Of a stretch of 57,746 nt of DNA, positions 34,159-42,695 are shown in pieces (position 1 is the first letter of the stretch; each line of letters starts with the position of its first letter). The translations under genes were made by a program, and so were the position numbers. Origin of the DNA: JAAYZK01 sp964535025 (GTDB taxonomy: Bacteria; Planctomycetota; Phycisphaerae; SM23-33; FEN-1343); assembly GCA_964535025.1 (NCBI GenBank), contig CAZHRW010000040.1, positions 1 through 57,746 of the forward strand, in the 5' to 3' direction. Below the pieces are notes generated by a model. It ran no database searches, had not been told where the DNA came from, and saw nothing but the letters and a program-made list of their open reading frames with translations.

Positions 34159-35139
34159 ATGAAGCTCAGCAGGATCGCGGCGCTCGTCGTGCTTTTGGCC
34201 CTGGTCGGAAACGCCCTGGCACAGTCAATATCGTTCGGCTTCGAGGATGCCGATCTGGCGGCCTTGGAGGCGGCCGGATGGGTCTTCATCGACGATGAGA
34301 ACGAGTACCTGGGAACCATCGTCCTCGAAACGGAGATCGTCCACAGCGGCACCCAGGCCCTCCGCCTGGGGGCACAGGACATCGCCTATTTCCCCACGGA
34401 CGGCCAGTTCGGCACCCTGGACCTGTGGGTGTACGACTACGGCTGGCACATCCAGGAGTTCCTCGACAATGCCTACGGCCCCCGGTGGGGTCTGCGGAAG
34501 TTCGGGGACGTCGATGTGTCCATCTACTACCCCGAGAACGAACCGGTGGATTGGGGCATCCTGGAGGACCGCTGCTATGGCATCGGCGCCGGGTTGGTCC
34601 AGAAGACGTTCCTGGGCAGTGATGGCGGCTTCGGCGTCGAGTGGGGTCAAACCTCGCACATGGACGAAGCAGTATGCAGCAGCCCCACCGCCGACTACGA
34701 CCCGGAGGCTCCCGCGGTCAATGCCGGCTGGGCCGGCGACCAGTCGTGGTGGTCACCCGCCTGGTACGGCCCCTACTTCGGTAGCGACGGCCGTCCCGGC
34801 GGCTGGTACCACTGGGAGATCGTCTACGAGACCGCGGGCACGGTCGAGGTCAACCTGCTGGAGAGCCCGACCGGCACCACCAAGTTCGCCAGCAACGCGG
34901 GCTCCCATGCCTTCGACGGGACCACCCCCGGCGGCGTGGACGATATCTGCCTGTACGGCGGCTCGACCATGGTCACGAACAGGGAACCGGAGCTGGAGTT
35001 CGGCGACGGAATCTTCGATGACGTCACCTGGACGCCGGTCGATACCGGCCCGACCCTCCAGGCCGACTTCGACGGTGACGGGGACGTCGACCTCGACGAC
35101 TTCGCCATCCTCAAGCTGGAGTTCGGCCAGACGGTCTGA
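34159..35139 (+). CDS. Secreted dockerin-repeat protein, paralogue 2 (single repeat left)
   Basis: A 326-aa exported protein. MKLSRIAALVVLLALVGNALAQS is a Sec signal peptide. The body follows paralogue 1 closely: FEDADLAALEAAGWVFIDDENEYL, VHSGTQALRLGAQDIAYFPTDGQFG, WGLRK, GIGAGLVQKTFLGSDGG, DQSWWSP, REPELEFGDGIFDDVTWTPVD. The middle (SSPTADYDPEAPAVNAG) is diverged. Only one dockerin calcium repeat, DFDGDGDVDLDDFAILKLEFG, remains; the other two paralogues have two. The upstream open frame to 34075 is an artefact of the leader; the start is set by the signal peptide and GAAGGGAG upstream. It has its own promoter and terminator. Function unknown, presumably surface-associated. Confidence 0.88.
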   Translation: MKLSRIAALVVLLALVGNALAQSISFGFEDADLAALEAAGWVFIDDENEYLGTIVLETEIVHSGTQALRLGAQDIAYFPTDGQFGTLDLWVYDYGWHIQEFLDNAYGPRWGLRKFGDVDVSIYYPENEPVDWGILEDRCYGIGAGLVQKTFLGSDGGFGVEWGQTSHMDEAVCSSPTADYDPEAPAVNAGWAGDQSWWSPAWYGPYFGSDGRPGGWYHWEIVYETAGTVEVNLLESPTGTTKFASNAGSHAFDGTTPGGVDDICLYGGSTMVTNREPELEFGDGIFDDVTWTPVDTGPTLQADFDGDGDVDLDDFAILKLEFGQTV

Positions 35140-35189
35140 CGCGCGGACGCCGTACAGGACCGCGCGAAGGTTCCATTTGCCGCACTTGA

Positions 35190-35222
35190 CGCCCCCGGCC
35201 AGACCACTCGCCGGGGGCGTTC
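35190..35222 (+). terminator. Terminator-like hairpin of dockerin gene 2
   Basis: CGCCCCCGGC (35190-35199) pairs with GCCGGGGGCG (35210-35219), followed by TTCCTAT. The T tract is short. The stem sequence is nearly that of the terminator after paralogue 1. Confidence 0.7.
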
Positions 35223-35269
35223 CTATGGCTGGATAGACCGACAGACCCAACTGCCGGCCGCGGAAGCCA

Positions 35270-35298
35270 TTGACGGACACAGCGTTTTCCTGTATAGT
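35270..35298 (+). promoter_or_regulatory. Sigma-70-type promoter of dockerin gene 3
   Basis: TTGACG (35270-35275), a 17-base spacer ending TTTTCCTG and TATAGT (35293-35298), matching the promoter of paralogue 2. Confidence 0.8.
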
Positions 35299-35303
35299 AA
35301 AAG

Positions 35304-35390
35304 TATTGGCGTTCGCCGTGCCGGACCCCGTGAGCGCAAATCTCTATGTCCGGGGTCCCACAGGCCATTGTTTCGCACAGAAATGGCCTT
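35304..35390 (+). promoter_or_regulatory. Structured 5' leader of dockerin gene 3
   Basis: P1 GGCG-TT-CGCC (35308-35317), P2 GGACCCCG/CGGGGTCC (35323-35330 with 35351-35358) around the same loop word TGAGCGCAAATCTC, and P3 AGGCCATT/AATGGCCT (35362-35369 with 35382-35389). The fifth P3 pair is A-T here and T-A in the leader of gene 2, a compensatory change. The 83 bases between P3 and the start codon differ more. Confidence 0.6.
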
Positions 35391-35473
35391 CGGATTGCTT
35401 CTTGTTTGTCCGTTGCTATCTTTACGCGCGCTGTACCACCAAGCACCATTCTTTTGCAAAGGGAGCAGATGCC

Positions 35474-36553
35474 ATGAATCTCAGCAGGATCGCGGCGATC
35501 GTCGTACTTCTGGCCTTGGCCGGAAGCGGATTCGCACAGTCCGTATCGTTCGACTTCGAGGATGCCGATCTGGCGGCCTTGGAGGCGGCCGGATGGACCT
35601 TCATCGACGACGCGAACGAGTACCTGGGGACCGTTATCCTCGAAACGGAGATCGTCCATAGCGGCTCGCAGGCCCTCCGCCTGGGCGCCGCGGACATGGC
35701 CTATTTCCCCACGGACGGCCAGTTCGGCAGACTGGACCTGTGGGTGTACGACTATGGCTGGCAAGTCGACGACTTCGTAGGCGACGCCAGCATCTACGGC
35801 CCCCAGTGGGGGCTGCGCAAGACCATGGACGTCGACACCACCCCCTATTACCTCGACGGTAGCGAGCCGTACGATCACGGCATCGTCGAGGCCACGTATG
35901 GCATCGGCGCCGGCATCTGCAAGCGGAGCACCTACCTGGGCAGCGACGGCGGCTACGCCGTCGAGTGGGGCGACACGCAGGACCAGAACATCTCGACGAT
36001 CGCCAGCCCCGATTGGACGATCGAACCCGGTGCGTTCATGATCAACACCGGCTGGCTGGGCAATCAGTCGTGGTGGTCGCCCAACTGGTACGGCCCGTAC
36101 TTCGGCGAAGGCGGCCGCCCCGCCGGCTGGTCGCACTGGGAGATCATCTACGAGACCTCTGGGCAGGTCGTGGTCAACCTGCTGGACAGCCCGACCGGCA
36201 CCACCAGCAGTCAGGGCCGCGAGGGCGGCCACGCCTTCGACGGGACCACCCCCGGCGGCGTGACCCAAATCGGCCTGTTCGGCGGCAGAACGATGGTCTC
36301 GGGCCGGGAACCGGAACTGGAGTTCGGCGACGGGATCTTCGACGACGTCACCTGGACGCCCTTGGATGAGCCGCCGCCGACCCTCCAGGCCGACTTCGAC
36401 GGTGACGGGGACGTCGACCTCGACGACTTCGCCATCCTCAAGCTGGGCTTCGGCGTCGGCACGACCCATGCCGAGGGCGATGCCGACGAGGACGGGGACG
36501 TCGACCTCGACGACTTCGCCATCCTGAAGCTGGAGTTCGGCCAGACGGTCTGA
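35474..36553 (+). CDS. Secreted dockerin-repeat protein, paralogue 3
   Basis: A 359-aa exported protein with signal peptide MNLSRIAAIVVLLALAGSGFAQS. The body matches paralogues 1 and 2 (FDFEDADLAALEAAGWTFIDD, VHSGSQALRLGAADMAYFPTD, GGYAVEWGDTQDQNISTIASPDW, REPELEFGDGIFDDVTWTP). It has two dockerin repeats, DFDGDGDVDLDDFAILKLGFG and DADEDGDVDLDDFAILKLEFG, the second with Glu replacing Gly in the loop. Ala/Gly-rich insertions in the middle (QGREGGHAFDGTTPGG) are shared with paralogue 2, so 2 and 3 are the closest pair. The start is fixed by the signal peptide and AAAGGGAG; the open frame to 35270 is leader. Role unknown. Confidence 0.88.
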   Translation: MNLSRIAAIVVLLALAGSGFAQSVSFDFEDADLAALEAAGWTFIDDANEYLGTVILETEIVHSGSQALRLGAADMAYFPTDGQFGRLDLWVYDYGWQVDDFVGDASIYGPQWGLRKTMDVDTTPYYLDGSEPYDHGIVEATYGIGAGICKRSTYLGSDGGYAVEWGDTQDQNISTIASPDWTIEPGAFMINTGWLGNQSWWSPNWYGPYFGEGGRPAGWSHWEIIYETSGQVVVNLLDSPTGTTSSQGREGGHAFDGTTPGGVTQIGLFGGRTMVSGREPELEFGDGIFDDVTWTPLDEPPPTLQADFDGDGDVDLDDFAILKLGFGVGTTHAEGDADEDGDVDLDDFAILKLEFGQTV

Positions 36554-36591
36554 CGAGGCAGCGAGAGCGACACCACGCTCGCACCATACGC

Positions 36592-36628
36592 ACGAGGGCG
36601 GCCCCGCGTGGGGTCGCCCTCGTTTCAT
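36592..36628 (+). terminator. Strong terminator hairpin of dockerin gene 3
   Basis: ACGAGGGCGGCCCC (36592-36605), loop GCGT, GGGGTCGCCCTCGT (36610-36623), with one G-T pair, then TTCAT. It lies between convergent genes and may act in both directions. Confidence 0.75.
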
Positions 36629-36654
36629 GCGCGTCGCGGCGTCCGGCCGCCGGG

Positions 36655-39600
36655 TCAGCGGCGAACGATCAGCTTCGGCGGGGCCATCAGACCGACGGGG
36701 ACGAGTTGGTAACCCTCCTGCCAGTCATCGCCGGTGCTGACAAAGGACCCCGGGCCCGTCGCCCGCGGCCATATCTCGCCCAGGTGCAGCGGGCCGTGCG
36801 AATTGCGGCGGTGGCTGAGCACCTCGATCGACAGCTCGGCCGCCCCGCCGTCGCCCAGCAAGTGGGTGATCTCCACCTCATTGGGGGGCCAGGCGGCGAT
36901 CCCCGCCTCGCGCCCGTTGACGCGGACCCGCACCGCCGTCCCGCGGTACTCGCCGATCTGCACGAACAGCCGCTCACCCTTGCGCAGCGTCGGTCGGATG
37001 GTTCGGTAATACGCCACCGCCCCGGAGAAGAACGGCAGGCCCTGGCCCGTCCAGTCGCCGATCCGTAGCGTGGTGGGAGCCGCGGCCACCGTCGGACGCT
37101 CATCTTGCAGGCGGACACCGAACGCACCCAGCAGGTACACGATCTCCAGCCCCGGGTGGTCCTCGGCGTAATCGCACACAAACGTGACGTGGTTGACGCC
37201 GACCCGCAGCAGCCCCGGATCGACCCCCAGCGTTCGCAGCGACCGATCGCACCACCAGCCGGATTGGACGTCGCCGGTCAGCGGGACCCCGTTGACCGCG
37301 ATCGTCTCGAACGTCTCCGGACATTCCACCGCCAGGTTCAGCATGCCAACCGGACGTTGCCGAACGTCGAAGCTGTACTCCAACTGCACCGGCACGCGGC
37401 GGACGGTCTTGGGCCTGGGCCGCGCCCAGGGCTGAACCATCTGCCCGCCGCGATGGGCAACGCCCAGAGCGTCCCGCACCGCCTGGTCAACCCGCAGGAT
37501 CTCGCTCGGCCCCCGCCACTGGCCGCGCCCGATCTTGTAGCGCGGCTTGTCCAGGACGACCACGTTGGGCTCGGACAGAGTGATCACCCATCGGCTCTTC
37601 CTGTTGCCCACGGCGGTCGTCCGCACATCCTTGAGGGCCGTCCGCCTGGCGGTACGGGGCGTCCGGCGGCCCTTGGGAACAAGGAACAGACGGCTGCCCA
37701 GCGCCGGCAGGGAGGTGCGGATCTCCCAGCCGTCGCCGGCGGATTGGGCCTCGGCGGCGATCAGCTCCCCGGTCTGGGGGTCCAGTTCGATCGGTTCGCC
37801 CCGACAGCCTTCGAAGCCGCGGATCCGGACATCCTCGAACGCGGCGGTCCGATCGCGGACCATCGTCGGGTCGGAAGTCGTCGACGGCAGGTACGGCGGG
37901 GTCTTGCCCTGGTCCATCCGCTTGCGGACCTCGGTGTGGCTGCCGTTGCAGACGAACAGATACATCGCGTCGGCGTCCTCGCGGAGCAGGTGCAGCGCCG
38001 TGGCTACCGGACGGCCGGTCCCGTCGGTCACCGCGATCCGCCGCGCCACCGGCTCGACCGCCTCGACCAGCGAGGGGCCCTTGGCCCGGGTGCGCGTGCA
38101 GGAGGCCGCCAAGGACCTGGCGTCGTCGGATGGGACGGCGTCGACGAAGCCGGGCGCCGGCCCGGCGAACACCACGGTGCCGCCGGCGTCGGCGAACCGC
38201 TTGAGGAGCTTGACCGTCGTGCCGCGAATCGTCCGCAGCGGCGGCACGACCACGGCGCGGTAGGTGGCCTTGGCCACCCGCAGGCGCGGGCCGTCGCCGC
38301 CGGCGGTGCTCACCCTGCCATGGCGCGAGAGGATCTCTTCGTCGCCGTAGTCGAAATCGATCGACGCCTCCAGCAGCGTGTCGCGCAGGCCCACCAGCAT
38401 GCGATCGATCGCGCGGACCGCCCGGTCATCATGCCAGCCCTTGCGGGTCAACGTCCAGGTGCTCTCGTTGGGATGGATCACCAGCAGGTCGCGCACCTCC
38501 CGGCCGCGTGTCATCGCCACGTGAACGCGGGCGAAATAGTCTTCCACCGTCGGATAGGCATCCCACCAGGGCGACTGGTAGAAGATGCCGGCCGGGTAAT
38601 CGCGCTTGGCCTGGCCTTCCATCGTGTACCACGACAGATGCTGGCATCGCAGGTTGATGCCCAGGGCCGCCTGCCAGTCGCCCAGGGCCTTGTGGCCGGC
38701 GAAGGGGAAGTCCCAGCCCGTGCAGCCGTACGTTTCCGTCAGCCGCCACGTCCGGCCGAACTGGCGTGCGGCGGAACTGACCTGCTTGGCGGTGTCGTAT
38801 TCCCGCCGGTGTTCGGTCAGCAGGTCCATCCCGGGCGCCTGCATGTACTCGTAGAAGCGCATCGCGCTGCCGACGACGGTCACCTGCGAACTGGGCGTCT
38901 CCTCGGCCAGCACGTGGCCGGTGTGCTGGAGCTTGTGCTCGTCGCACCACTGGCCGATCTGGCGGCTGAACGCGTCGACGAACAGGTGGGTGATGCAGTC
39001 GTTGTAGTGGTAGCGGGCGCGGCTGAGTTCGACGCCCTCGACGTCGAGGAACAGTTCCGGCAGGTGGATCAACAGGTTGTAACCGTAGCGTTCCTTGAAA
39101 ACCTTCGGCAGCGCGCCGGTCCAGGGAATGGACGTGCGGTGCTCGCCGTCGCCCTGGGCCATGCGTCCGAAATTCGGCTCGTCGGTGAAGATGCCCGGCA
39201 CGCGCTTGCCGAACTGCTCGCCGACACGCTCGAGGTAGGCCTTGTGGGTGACCTCGAGGAAGCGTTTGACGGCCTCGTGGTTGAGCACGTCGAGGTAGGT
39301 CTGCCCGTTGTACCAACTGGAGGGGGTCTGGGCCTCGACGCGGAACACCAGCAGTGTCTGGCCCTTTGCCAGCCGGGTCGGCTTGGCGCGACGGCCGAGC
39401 CGCTTGACGTCGCGGGCGGTCGTGCCGTCCACGGTTGCGGTGAACATCCCCAGCGTGTCGCCGTCCCAGGTTACACCGGCGGTGCTGTCGTGCTCGGCCA
39501 TCACGAGCCGCCGCTGCCGGTAGCGGGGGTCTTCGGTGACCAGGCCCCCGGCGGCGCCGCTGGGCCAGCGGTCCTCGTCGTACAGCCAGGCCTGCATGTC

Positions 39601-39837
39601 GAGCTTCTCGGCCTCGTCGATGCACGCGTCGACGCAGCGGAACCAGTCGTCCGACAGGTAGGCGGTGGCGAGTCCGACGCGGGAATGCATGAAGAACCCC
39701 CCCAGCCCCATGCGGTGCATCAGGCGGATCTGGCGGCGGAGTTCGGCCGGGTCGAGCTTGCCGTTCCATGCCCAGAAGGGGGCGCCGCGATAGCGGCTCG
39801 GCGGATTGCGAAAGTCGTCGACGAAATGCTTGTCCAT
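36655..39837 (-). CDS. GH106-like glycoside hydrolase (alpha-L-rhamnosidase family)
   Basis: A 1060-aa protein. The N-terminus RYRGAPFWAWNGKLDPAELRRQI, then MHRMGLGGFFMHSRVGLATAYLSDDW and AWLYDEDRWPSGAAGG, is the start of the Glyco_hydro_106 TIM barrel; FTDEPNF (about residue 218) is a likely acidic catalytic/metal region and TYGCTGWDFPFAGHKALGDW another conserved block. The C-terminal 400 residues are beta-rich: carbohydrate-binding-like domains with IAVNGVPLTGDVQSGWWCDR and VRVRVNGREAGIAAWPPNEVEI. GH106 enzymes remove alpha-linked rhamnose from pectins and algal glycans such as ulvan; the exact substrate here is inferred. No signal peptide is seen, so it may be cytoplasmic or exported another way. 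GAGGAG precedes the ATG at 39837. Confidence 0.88.
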   Translation of the reverse strand: MDKHFVDDFRNPPSRYRGAPFWAWNGKLDPAELRRQIRLMHRMGLGGFFMHSRVGLATAYLSDDWFRCVDACIDEAEKLDMQAWLYDEDRWPSGAAGGLVTEDPRYRQRRLVMAEHDSTAGVTWDGDTLGMFTATVDGTTARDVKRLGRRAKPTRLAKGQTLLVFRVEAQTPSSWYNGQTYLDVLNHEAVKRFLEVTHKAYLERVGEQFGKRVPGIFTDEPNFGRMAQGDGEHRTSIPWTGALPKVFKERYGYNLLIHLPELFLDVEGVELSRARYHYNDCITHLFVDAFSRQIGQWCDEHKLQHTGHVLAEETPSSQVTVVGSAMRFYEYMQAPGMDLLTEHRREYDTAKQVSSAARQFGRTWRLTETYGCTGWDFPFAGHKALGDWQAALGINLRCQHLSWYTMEGQAKRDYPAGIFYQSPWWDAYPTVEDYFARVHVAMTRGREVRDLLVIHPNESTWTLTRKGWHDDRAVRAIDRMLVGLRDTLLEASIDFDYGDEEILSRHGRVSTAGGDGPRLRVAKATYRAVVVPPLRTIRGTTVKLLKRFADAGGTVVFAGPAPGFVDAVPSDDARSLAASCTRTRAKGPSLVEAVEPVARRIAVTDGTGRPVATALHLLREDADAMYLFVCNGSHTEVRKRMDQGKTPPYLPSTTSDPTMVRDRTAAFEDVRIRGFEGCRGEPIELDPQTGELIAAEAQSAGDGWEIRTSLPALGSRLFLVPKGRRTPRTARRTALKDVRTTAVGNRKSRWVITLSEPNVVVLDKPRYKIGRGQWRGPSEILRVDQAVRDALGVAHRGGQMVQPWARPRPKTVRRVPVQLEYSFDVRQRPVGMLNLAVECPETFETIAVNGVPLTGDVQSGWWCDRSLRTLGVDPGLLRVGVNHVTFVCDYAEDHPGLEIVYLLGAFGVRLQDERPTVAAAPTTLRIGDWTGQGLPFFSGAVAYYRTIRPTLRKGERLFVQIGEYRGTAVRVRVNGREAGIAAWPPNEVEITHLLGDGGAAELSIEVLSHRRNSHGPLHLGEIWPRATGPGSFVSTGDDWQEGYQLVPVGLMAPPKLIVRR

Positions 39838-39875
39838 CGGATCATCTCCTCTGTCAGTGGACGCGTTCGCCTGTG

Positions 39876-39904
39876 TTTATAAGCCTCTTGCCCCGCGGCG
39901 TCCA
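39876..39904 (-). promoter_or_regulatory. Putative sigma-70-type promoter of the GH106 gene
   Basis: On the minus strand: TGGACG (39904-39899), a 17-base spacer and TATAAA (39881-39876). The start codon lies about 36 bases downstream behind AGAGGAG. Confidence 0.55.
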
Positions 39905-39990
39905 GTGCCGTCGCCGGTTTCGCAAAAGAACTTCCACCCGATGGACCCGTTGCCTTATGATCGCAACGCCGCGATAACAGCGAGGACCCC

Positions 39991-40980
39991 ATGACCGTGA
40001 ACGGCTCGAACATCGATCGCCTGCTGGCCGCCTTCGCCCACGAGAAGCTCGATCGCGTGGCGAACTTCGAGATCCTGATCGACCCGCGGAGCATCTCGCA
40101 CATCCTCGGCCGCCGGACGGACCAGACGCTCTGGACGCTCCCGCCGGCTGAAGCGCGCCGCGTGGCCGAGGCGGTCGGCCAGGACGCGATCGCCTGTTCG
40201 CTGACGTGGATGCACGGCCCGGAAGGTTCGGTGCTCACCGACGCCGACGCCGATACGATCGTCGTACCCGACCCCGCCGAGGCGCGGGCGAAGGTGCGGG
40301 CCTATCTCGACGCCCTCGCGGGCAGTGGCGTCGGCCTGTGCGCACGGCTGAGCAGTCCGCTGACGCTGACCTACATGACGCTCGGGCCGGTGCCGATCGA
40401 GTCGTTCATGATCCTGCTGTACGACAATCGCCCGCTCGTCGAACGCCTGATGGACCTGTACCTCGATTATCACCTGCGGGTCATCGAGGCGGTCAAGGAT
40501 CTGCCCTACCATTTCTACTACATCGGCGACGACCTTTCCTCGTCGACCGGCCCGCTGATCAGTCCGACGATGCTCACCGAGTTGTGGGCCCCGCGGGCCG
40601 AGCGCCTGGTCAACGCCGCCCTGGCGACGGGCCGTCCCGTCCTGTTCCACTGCTGCGGCGACCAGGCGCCGATCCTGCCGTACCTGGCGGCGTGGGGCGT
40701 CCAGGCGGTCCATCCGATCCAGCCGGGGGCCAACGACATCTACCAGGTCCATGCCGAATTCGGGGACCGGCTGACGCTCGTCGGCAACATCGACGTCGCC
40801 GGCGCCCTGTCGTTCGGCACCGCCGAGGCGGTGCGCGCCGAAACCCGTGAGCACATCGAGCGCCTCGCCGGCGACGGCGGCTACGTCGTGTGCTCGAGCC
40901 ACTCGATCATCGACTCGGTCATCCCCGCCAACTACCTCGCCATGGTCGAGGCAACGCACGAATACGGGCGCTATGCCTGA
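39991..40980 (+). CDS. Uroporphyrinogen decarboxylase (URO-D) family protein
   Basis: A 329-aa TIM-barrel protein of the URO-D/MtaA superfamily. Features include the first helix NIDRLLAAFAHEKLDRVANFE, YIGDDLSSSTGPLISPTML and LFHCCGDQAPILPYLAAWGVQAVHPIQP, in which His-Cys-Cys-Gly aligns with the zinc/substrate site of cobamide-dependent methyltransferases, then LTLVGNIDVAGALSFGTAE and YVVCSSHSIIDSVIP near the end. True HemE has a conserved N-terminal RQAGR, which is absent, so this is one of the many paralogues in planctomycetes, where they sit beside sugar-catabolic genes. The reaction is not known; demethylation of methoxy compounds and decarboxylation are both possible. AGGA lies 6 bases before the ATG. 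Confidence 0.85.
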   Translation: MTVNGSNIDRLLAAFAHEKLDRVANFEILIDPRSISHILGRRTDQTLWTLPPAEARRVAEAVGQDAIACSLTWMHGPEGSVLTDADADTIVVPDPAEARAKVRAYLDALAGSGVGLCARLSSPLTLTYMTLGPVPIESFMILLYDNRPLVERLMDLYLDYHLRVIEAVKDLPYHFYYIGDDLSSSTGPLISPTMLTELWAPRAERLVNAALATGRPVLFHCCGDQAPILPYLAAWGVQAVHPIQPGANDIYQVHAEFGDRLTLVGNIDVAGALSFGTAEAVRAETREHIERLAGDGGYVVCSSHSIIDSVIPANYLAMVEATHEYGRYA

Positions 40981-41130
40981 AACGCGGAAATCCGAAACCC
41001 GAAGCACGAAATACGCAACAACTCTCAGAACGACAGGCCATCTTGCCGTTTGTCGTTTGCCGTCTTTGCCGTTTGGCCGTTTCGGATTTGTTTCGGATTT
41101 CGAGTTTCGGATTTCGGGTTTCCCGGCGCA
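40981..41130. repeat. Inverted GAAATCCGAAA / TTTCGGATTTC word array
   Basis: GAAATCCGAAACCCGAAGCACGAAATACG-type words (40987-41020) face TTTCGGATTTGTTTCGGATTTCGAGTTTCGGATTTCGGGTTTC-type words (41081-41121). The middle repeats TTGCCGTTT/TTGTCGTTT/TTTGCCGT. The two outer arms could form a long hairpin between two convergent genes and may stop transcription from both sides. Confidence 0.75.
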
Positions 41131-41138
41131 GCCGGGCG

Positions 41139-42467
41139 TCACAGTTCGATCGATTTGAACTGCGGCAGATAGTCGCGGTTCCGCTTGAACATATCGGCGA
41201 CCATCTTCTTGATCTCCGCCAGCGACAGCACCGAGGCCGTCAGCGGATCGTAGGCGATGGCCTGGTAGACGAGCGTCGGATCGCCGGTGAGGCTGGCCTC
41301 GACGGCCATCATCTCGGTCTGGGCCGTCAGCGCCGTGATCGGAGCCACCGACGGCGGCAGCGCGCCGACGTGGATCGGCTCGTAGCCCTTGCGCGAGACC
41401 AGCACCGGCACCTCCACGCAGGCGCCCTGGGGGAGGTTCGTCACCAGGTTCGTGTTCGCCACGTTGCCGTTGAACTCGAACAGCTCGCCGCCCATGCGCG
41501 CGTTGATAATGGAGGCGGCGTACTCTTGCCCGCGCTCCAGCGACATGGGCTCATCCTTCTTGAGCCAGTCCTCGGCCTCCTGCCGCCAGGTCGCTTCCCG
41601 CTCGCGGTAGACGTCGAGAATGTAGGCGTAGTGACCGGGGTTCCACCCGGTGCCCGAGGTGCAATACTGTTCGATCAGGTCCGGCCGCTTGCGGAACCAC
41701 CAGTTGTACTCGCTGTTGTGGCCGCTGGATTCGGTCACGTAGTACTTCATCGCCAGGAACATCTCGTTGCGAACCTGCTCGGTGTTGTACACCTCCTCGT
41801 CGGTGGCCACCCGCTCGAGCAGTTTGGGAATCAGGTCCTCGCCGTGATGGGTGAACTTGATGAACCAGGCCATGTGGTTGATCCCGGCGCAGGTGTAATC
41901 GACCTGCTCGGGCTCGACCCCCGCCCACCTGGCCAGCATGGCGGCGGTGCCCTGCACGGAGTGGCACAGGCCGGTCGATTGGATGAAGCTCTCCCGCTGC
42001 ATCGCGTGGCAGAGCATCGCCATCGGGTTGGTGTAGTTGAGCATGATGGCGTTGGGGCACAGCCGTTCCATGTCGCGGCAGATGTCGAGCATGGTGGGGA
42101 TGGTCCGCAGCGCCCGGAAGATGCCCGACGGGCCGCGGGTGTCGCCGACGTTGATGTCGACCCCGTAGGCCTTGGGAATCAGGATGTCGTGCTGCCAGAT
42201 CTCGACGTTCCCGCACAGGATCGTCACGATCACCGCGTCGGCGCCGGCCAGCGCCTCGGTCCGGTCGGTCGTCGCCGTCACCGTCGCGGGATAGTTGCCC
42301 AGGTCGATGATCTTCTGGACCACTTGCCGTGCGTAATCGAGACGGCCTTCATGAATATCCACGAGCCGCAGCTCGGCGTCCCGCAGCAGGGGGAACGTCA
42401 GCAGATCCCGCACCAGGTTCCGCGTGAATACGTGACTGCCGGCACCGATAAATACGATGTTCGCCAT
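41139..42467 (-). CDS. GH4-family alpha-galactosidase/alpha-glucosidase
   Basis: A 442-aa NAD-dependent hydrolase. IVFIGAGSHVFTRNLVRDLL is the Rossmann NAD loop, and AVIVTILCGNVE follows. GDTRGPSGIFRALRTIP, LNYTNPMAMLCHAM and LCHSVQGTAAML contain Asn, Cys and, with GINHMAWFI, His of the GH4 manganese/active site. Such enzymes work by oxidation at C3, elimination and reduction. The length is that of MelA-type alpha-galactosidases, which is the best guess, though glucosidases and glucuronidases share these motifs. AAAGGA precedes the ATG at 42467. Its neighbours (URO-D, aldo/keto reductase, sugar isomerase) indicate a carbohydrate-use region. Cytoplasmic, so oligosaccharides must be imported. 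Confidence 0.94.
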   Translation of the reverse strand: MANIVFIGAGSHVFTRNLVRDLLTFPLLRDAELRLVDIHEGRLDYARQVVQKIIDLGNYPATVTATTDRTEALAGADAVIVTILCGNVEIWQHDILIPKAYGVDINVGDTRGPSGIFRALRTIPTMLDICRDMERLCPNAIMLNYTNPMAMLCHAMQRESFIQSTGLCHSVQGTAAMLARWAGVEPEQVDYTCAGINHMAWFIKFTHHGEDLIPKLLERVATDEEVYNTEQVRNEMFLAMKYYVTESSGHNSEYNWWFRKRPDLIEQYCTSGTGWNPGHYAYILDVYREREATWRQEAEDWLKKDEPMSLERGQEYAASIINARMGGELFEFNGNVANTNLVTNLPQGACVEVPVLVSRKGYEPIHVGALPPSVAPITALTAQTEMMAVEASLTGDPTLVYQAIAYDPLTASVLSLAEIKKMVADMFKRNRDYLPQFKSIEL

Positions 42468-42622
42468 GATGGATTCCTTTGTCGATCACTCTCGCCCGGC
42501 GAGCCGGCCGGGCCGTCTGTCTCGGCCATGGGTGTACCCCACCACCACCGAAAGCTCAACGGAAATCAGCCGAATCCGCCCCGCGGACGGCTCAGCGGCA
42601 TCGTCAACGCCGCCGAAGCGCC

Positions 42623-42651
42623 TGGACCGGTGTTCATCATGAAGCTATCAT
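42623..42651 (+). promoter_or_regulatory. Putative sigma-70-type promoter of the aldo/keto reductase gene
   Basis: TGGACC (42623-42628), a 17-base spacer and TATCAT (42646-42651), 45 bases before the GTG start. The -35 box resembles that of the GH106 promoter (TGGACG). Confidence 0.45.
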
Positions 42652-42695
42652 AGCCGTATCGAGAACATCAGGTGCTGCAGCACGAGGAGACGAGC

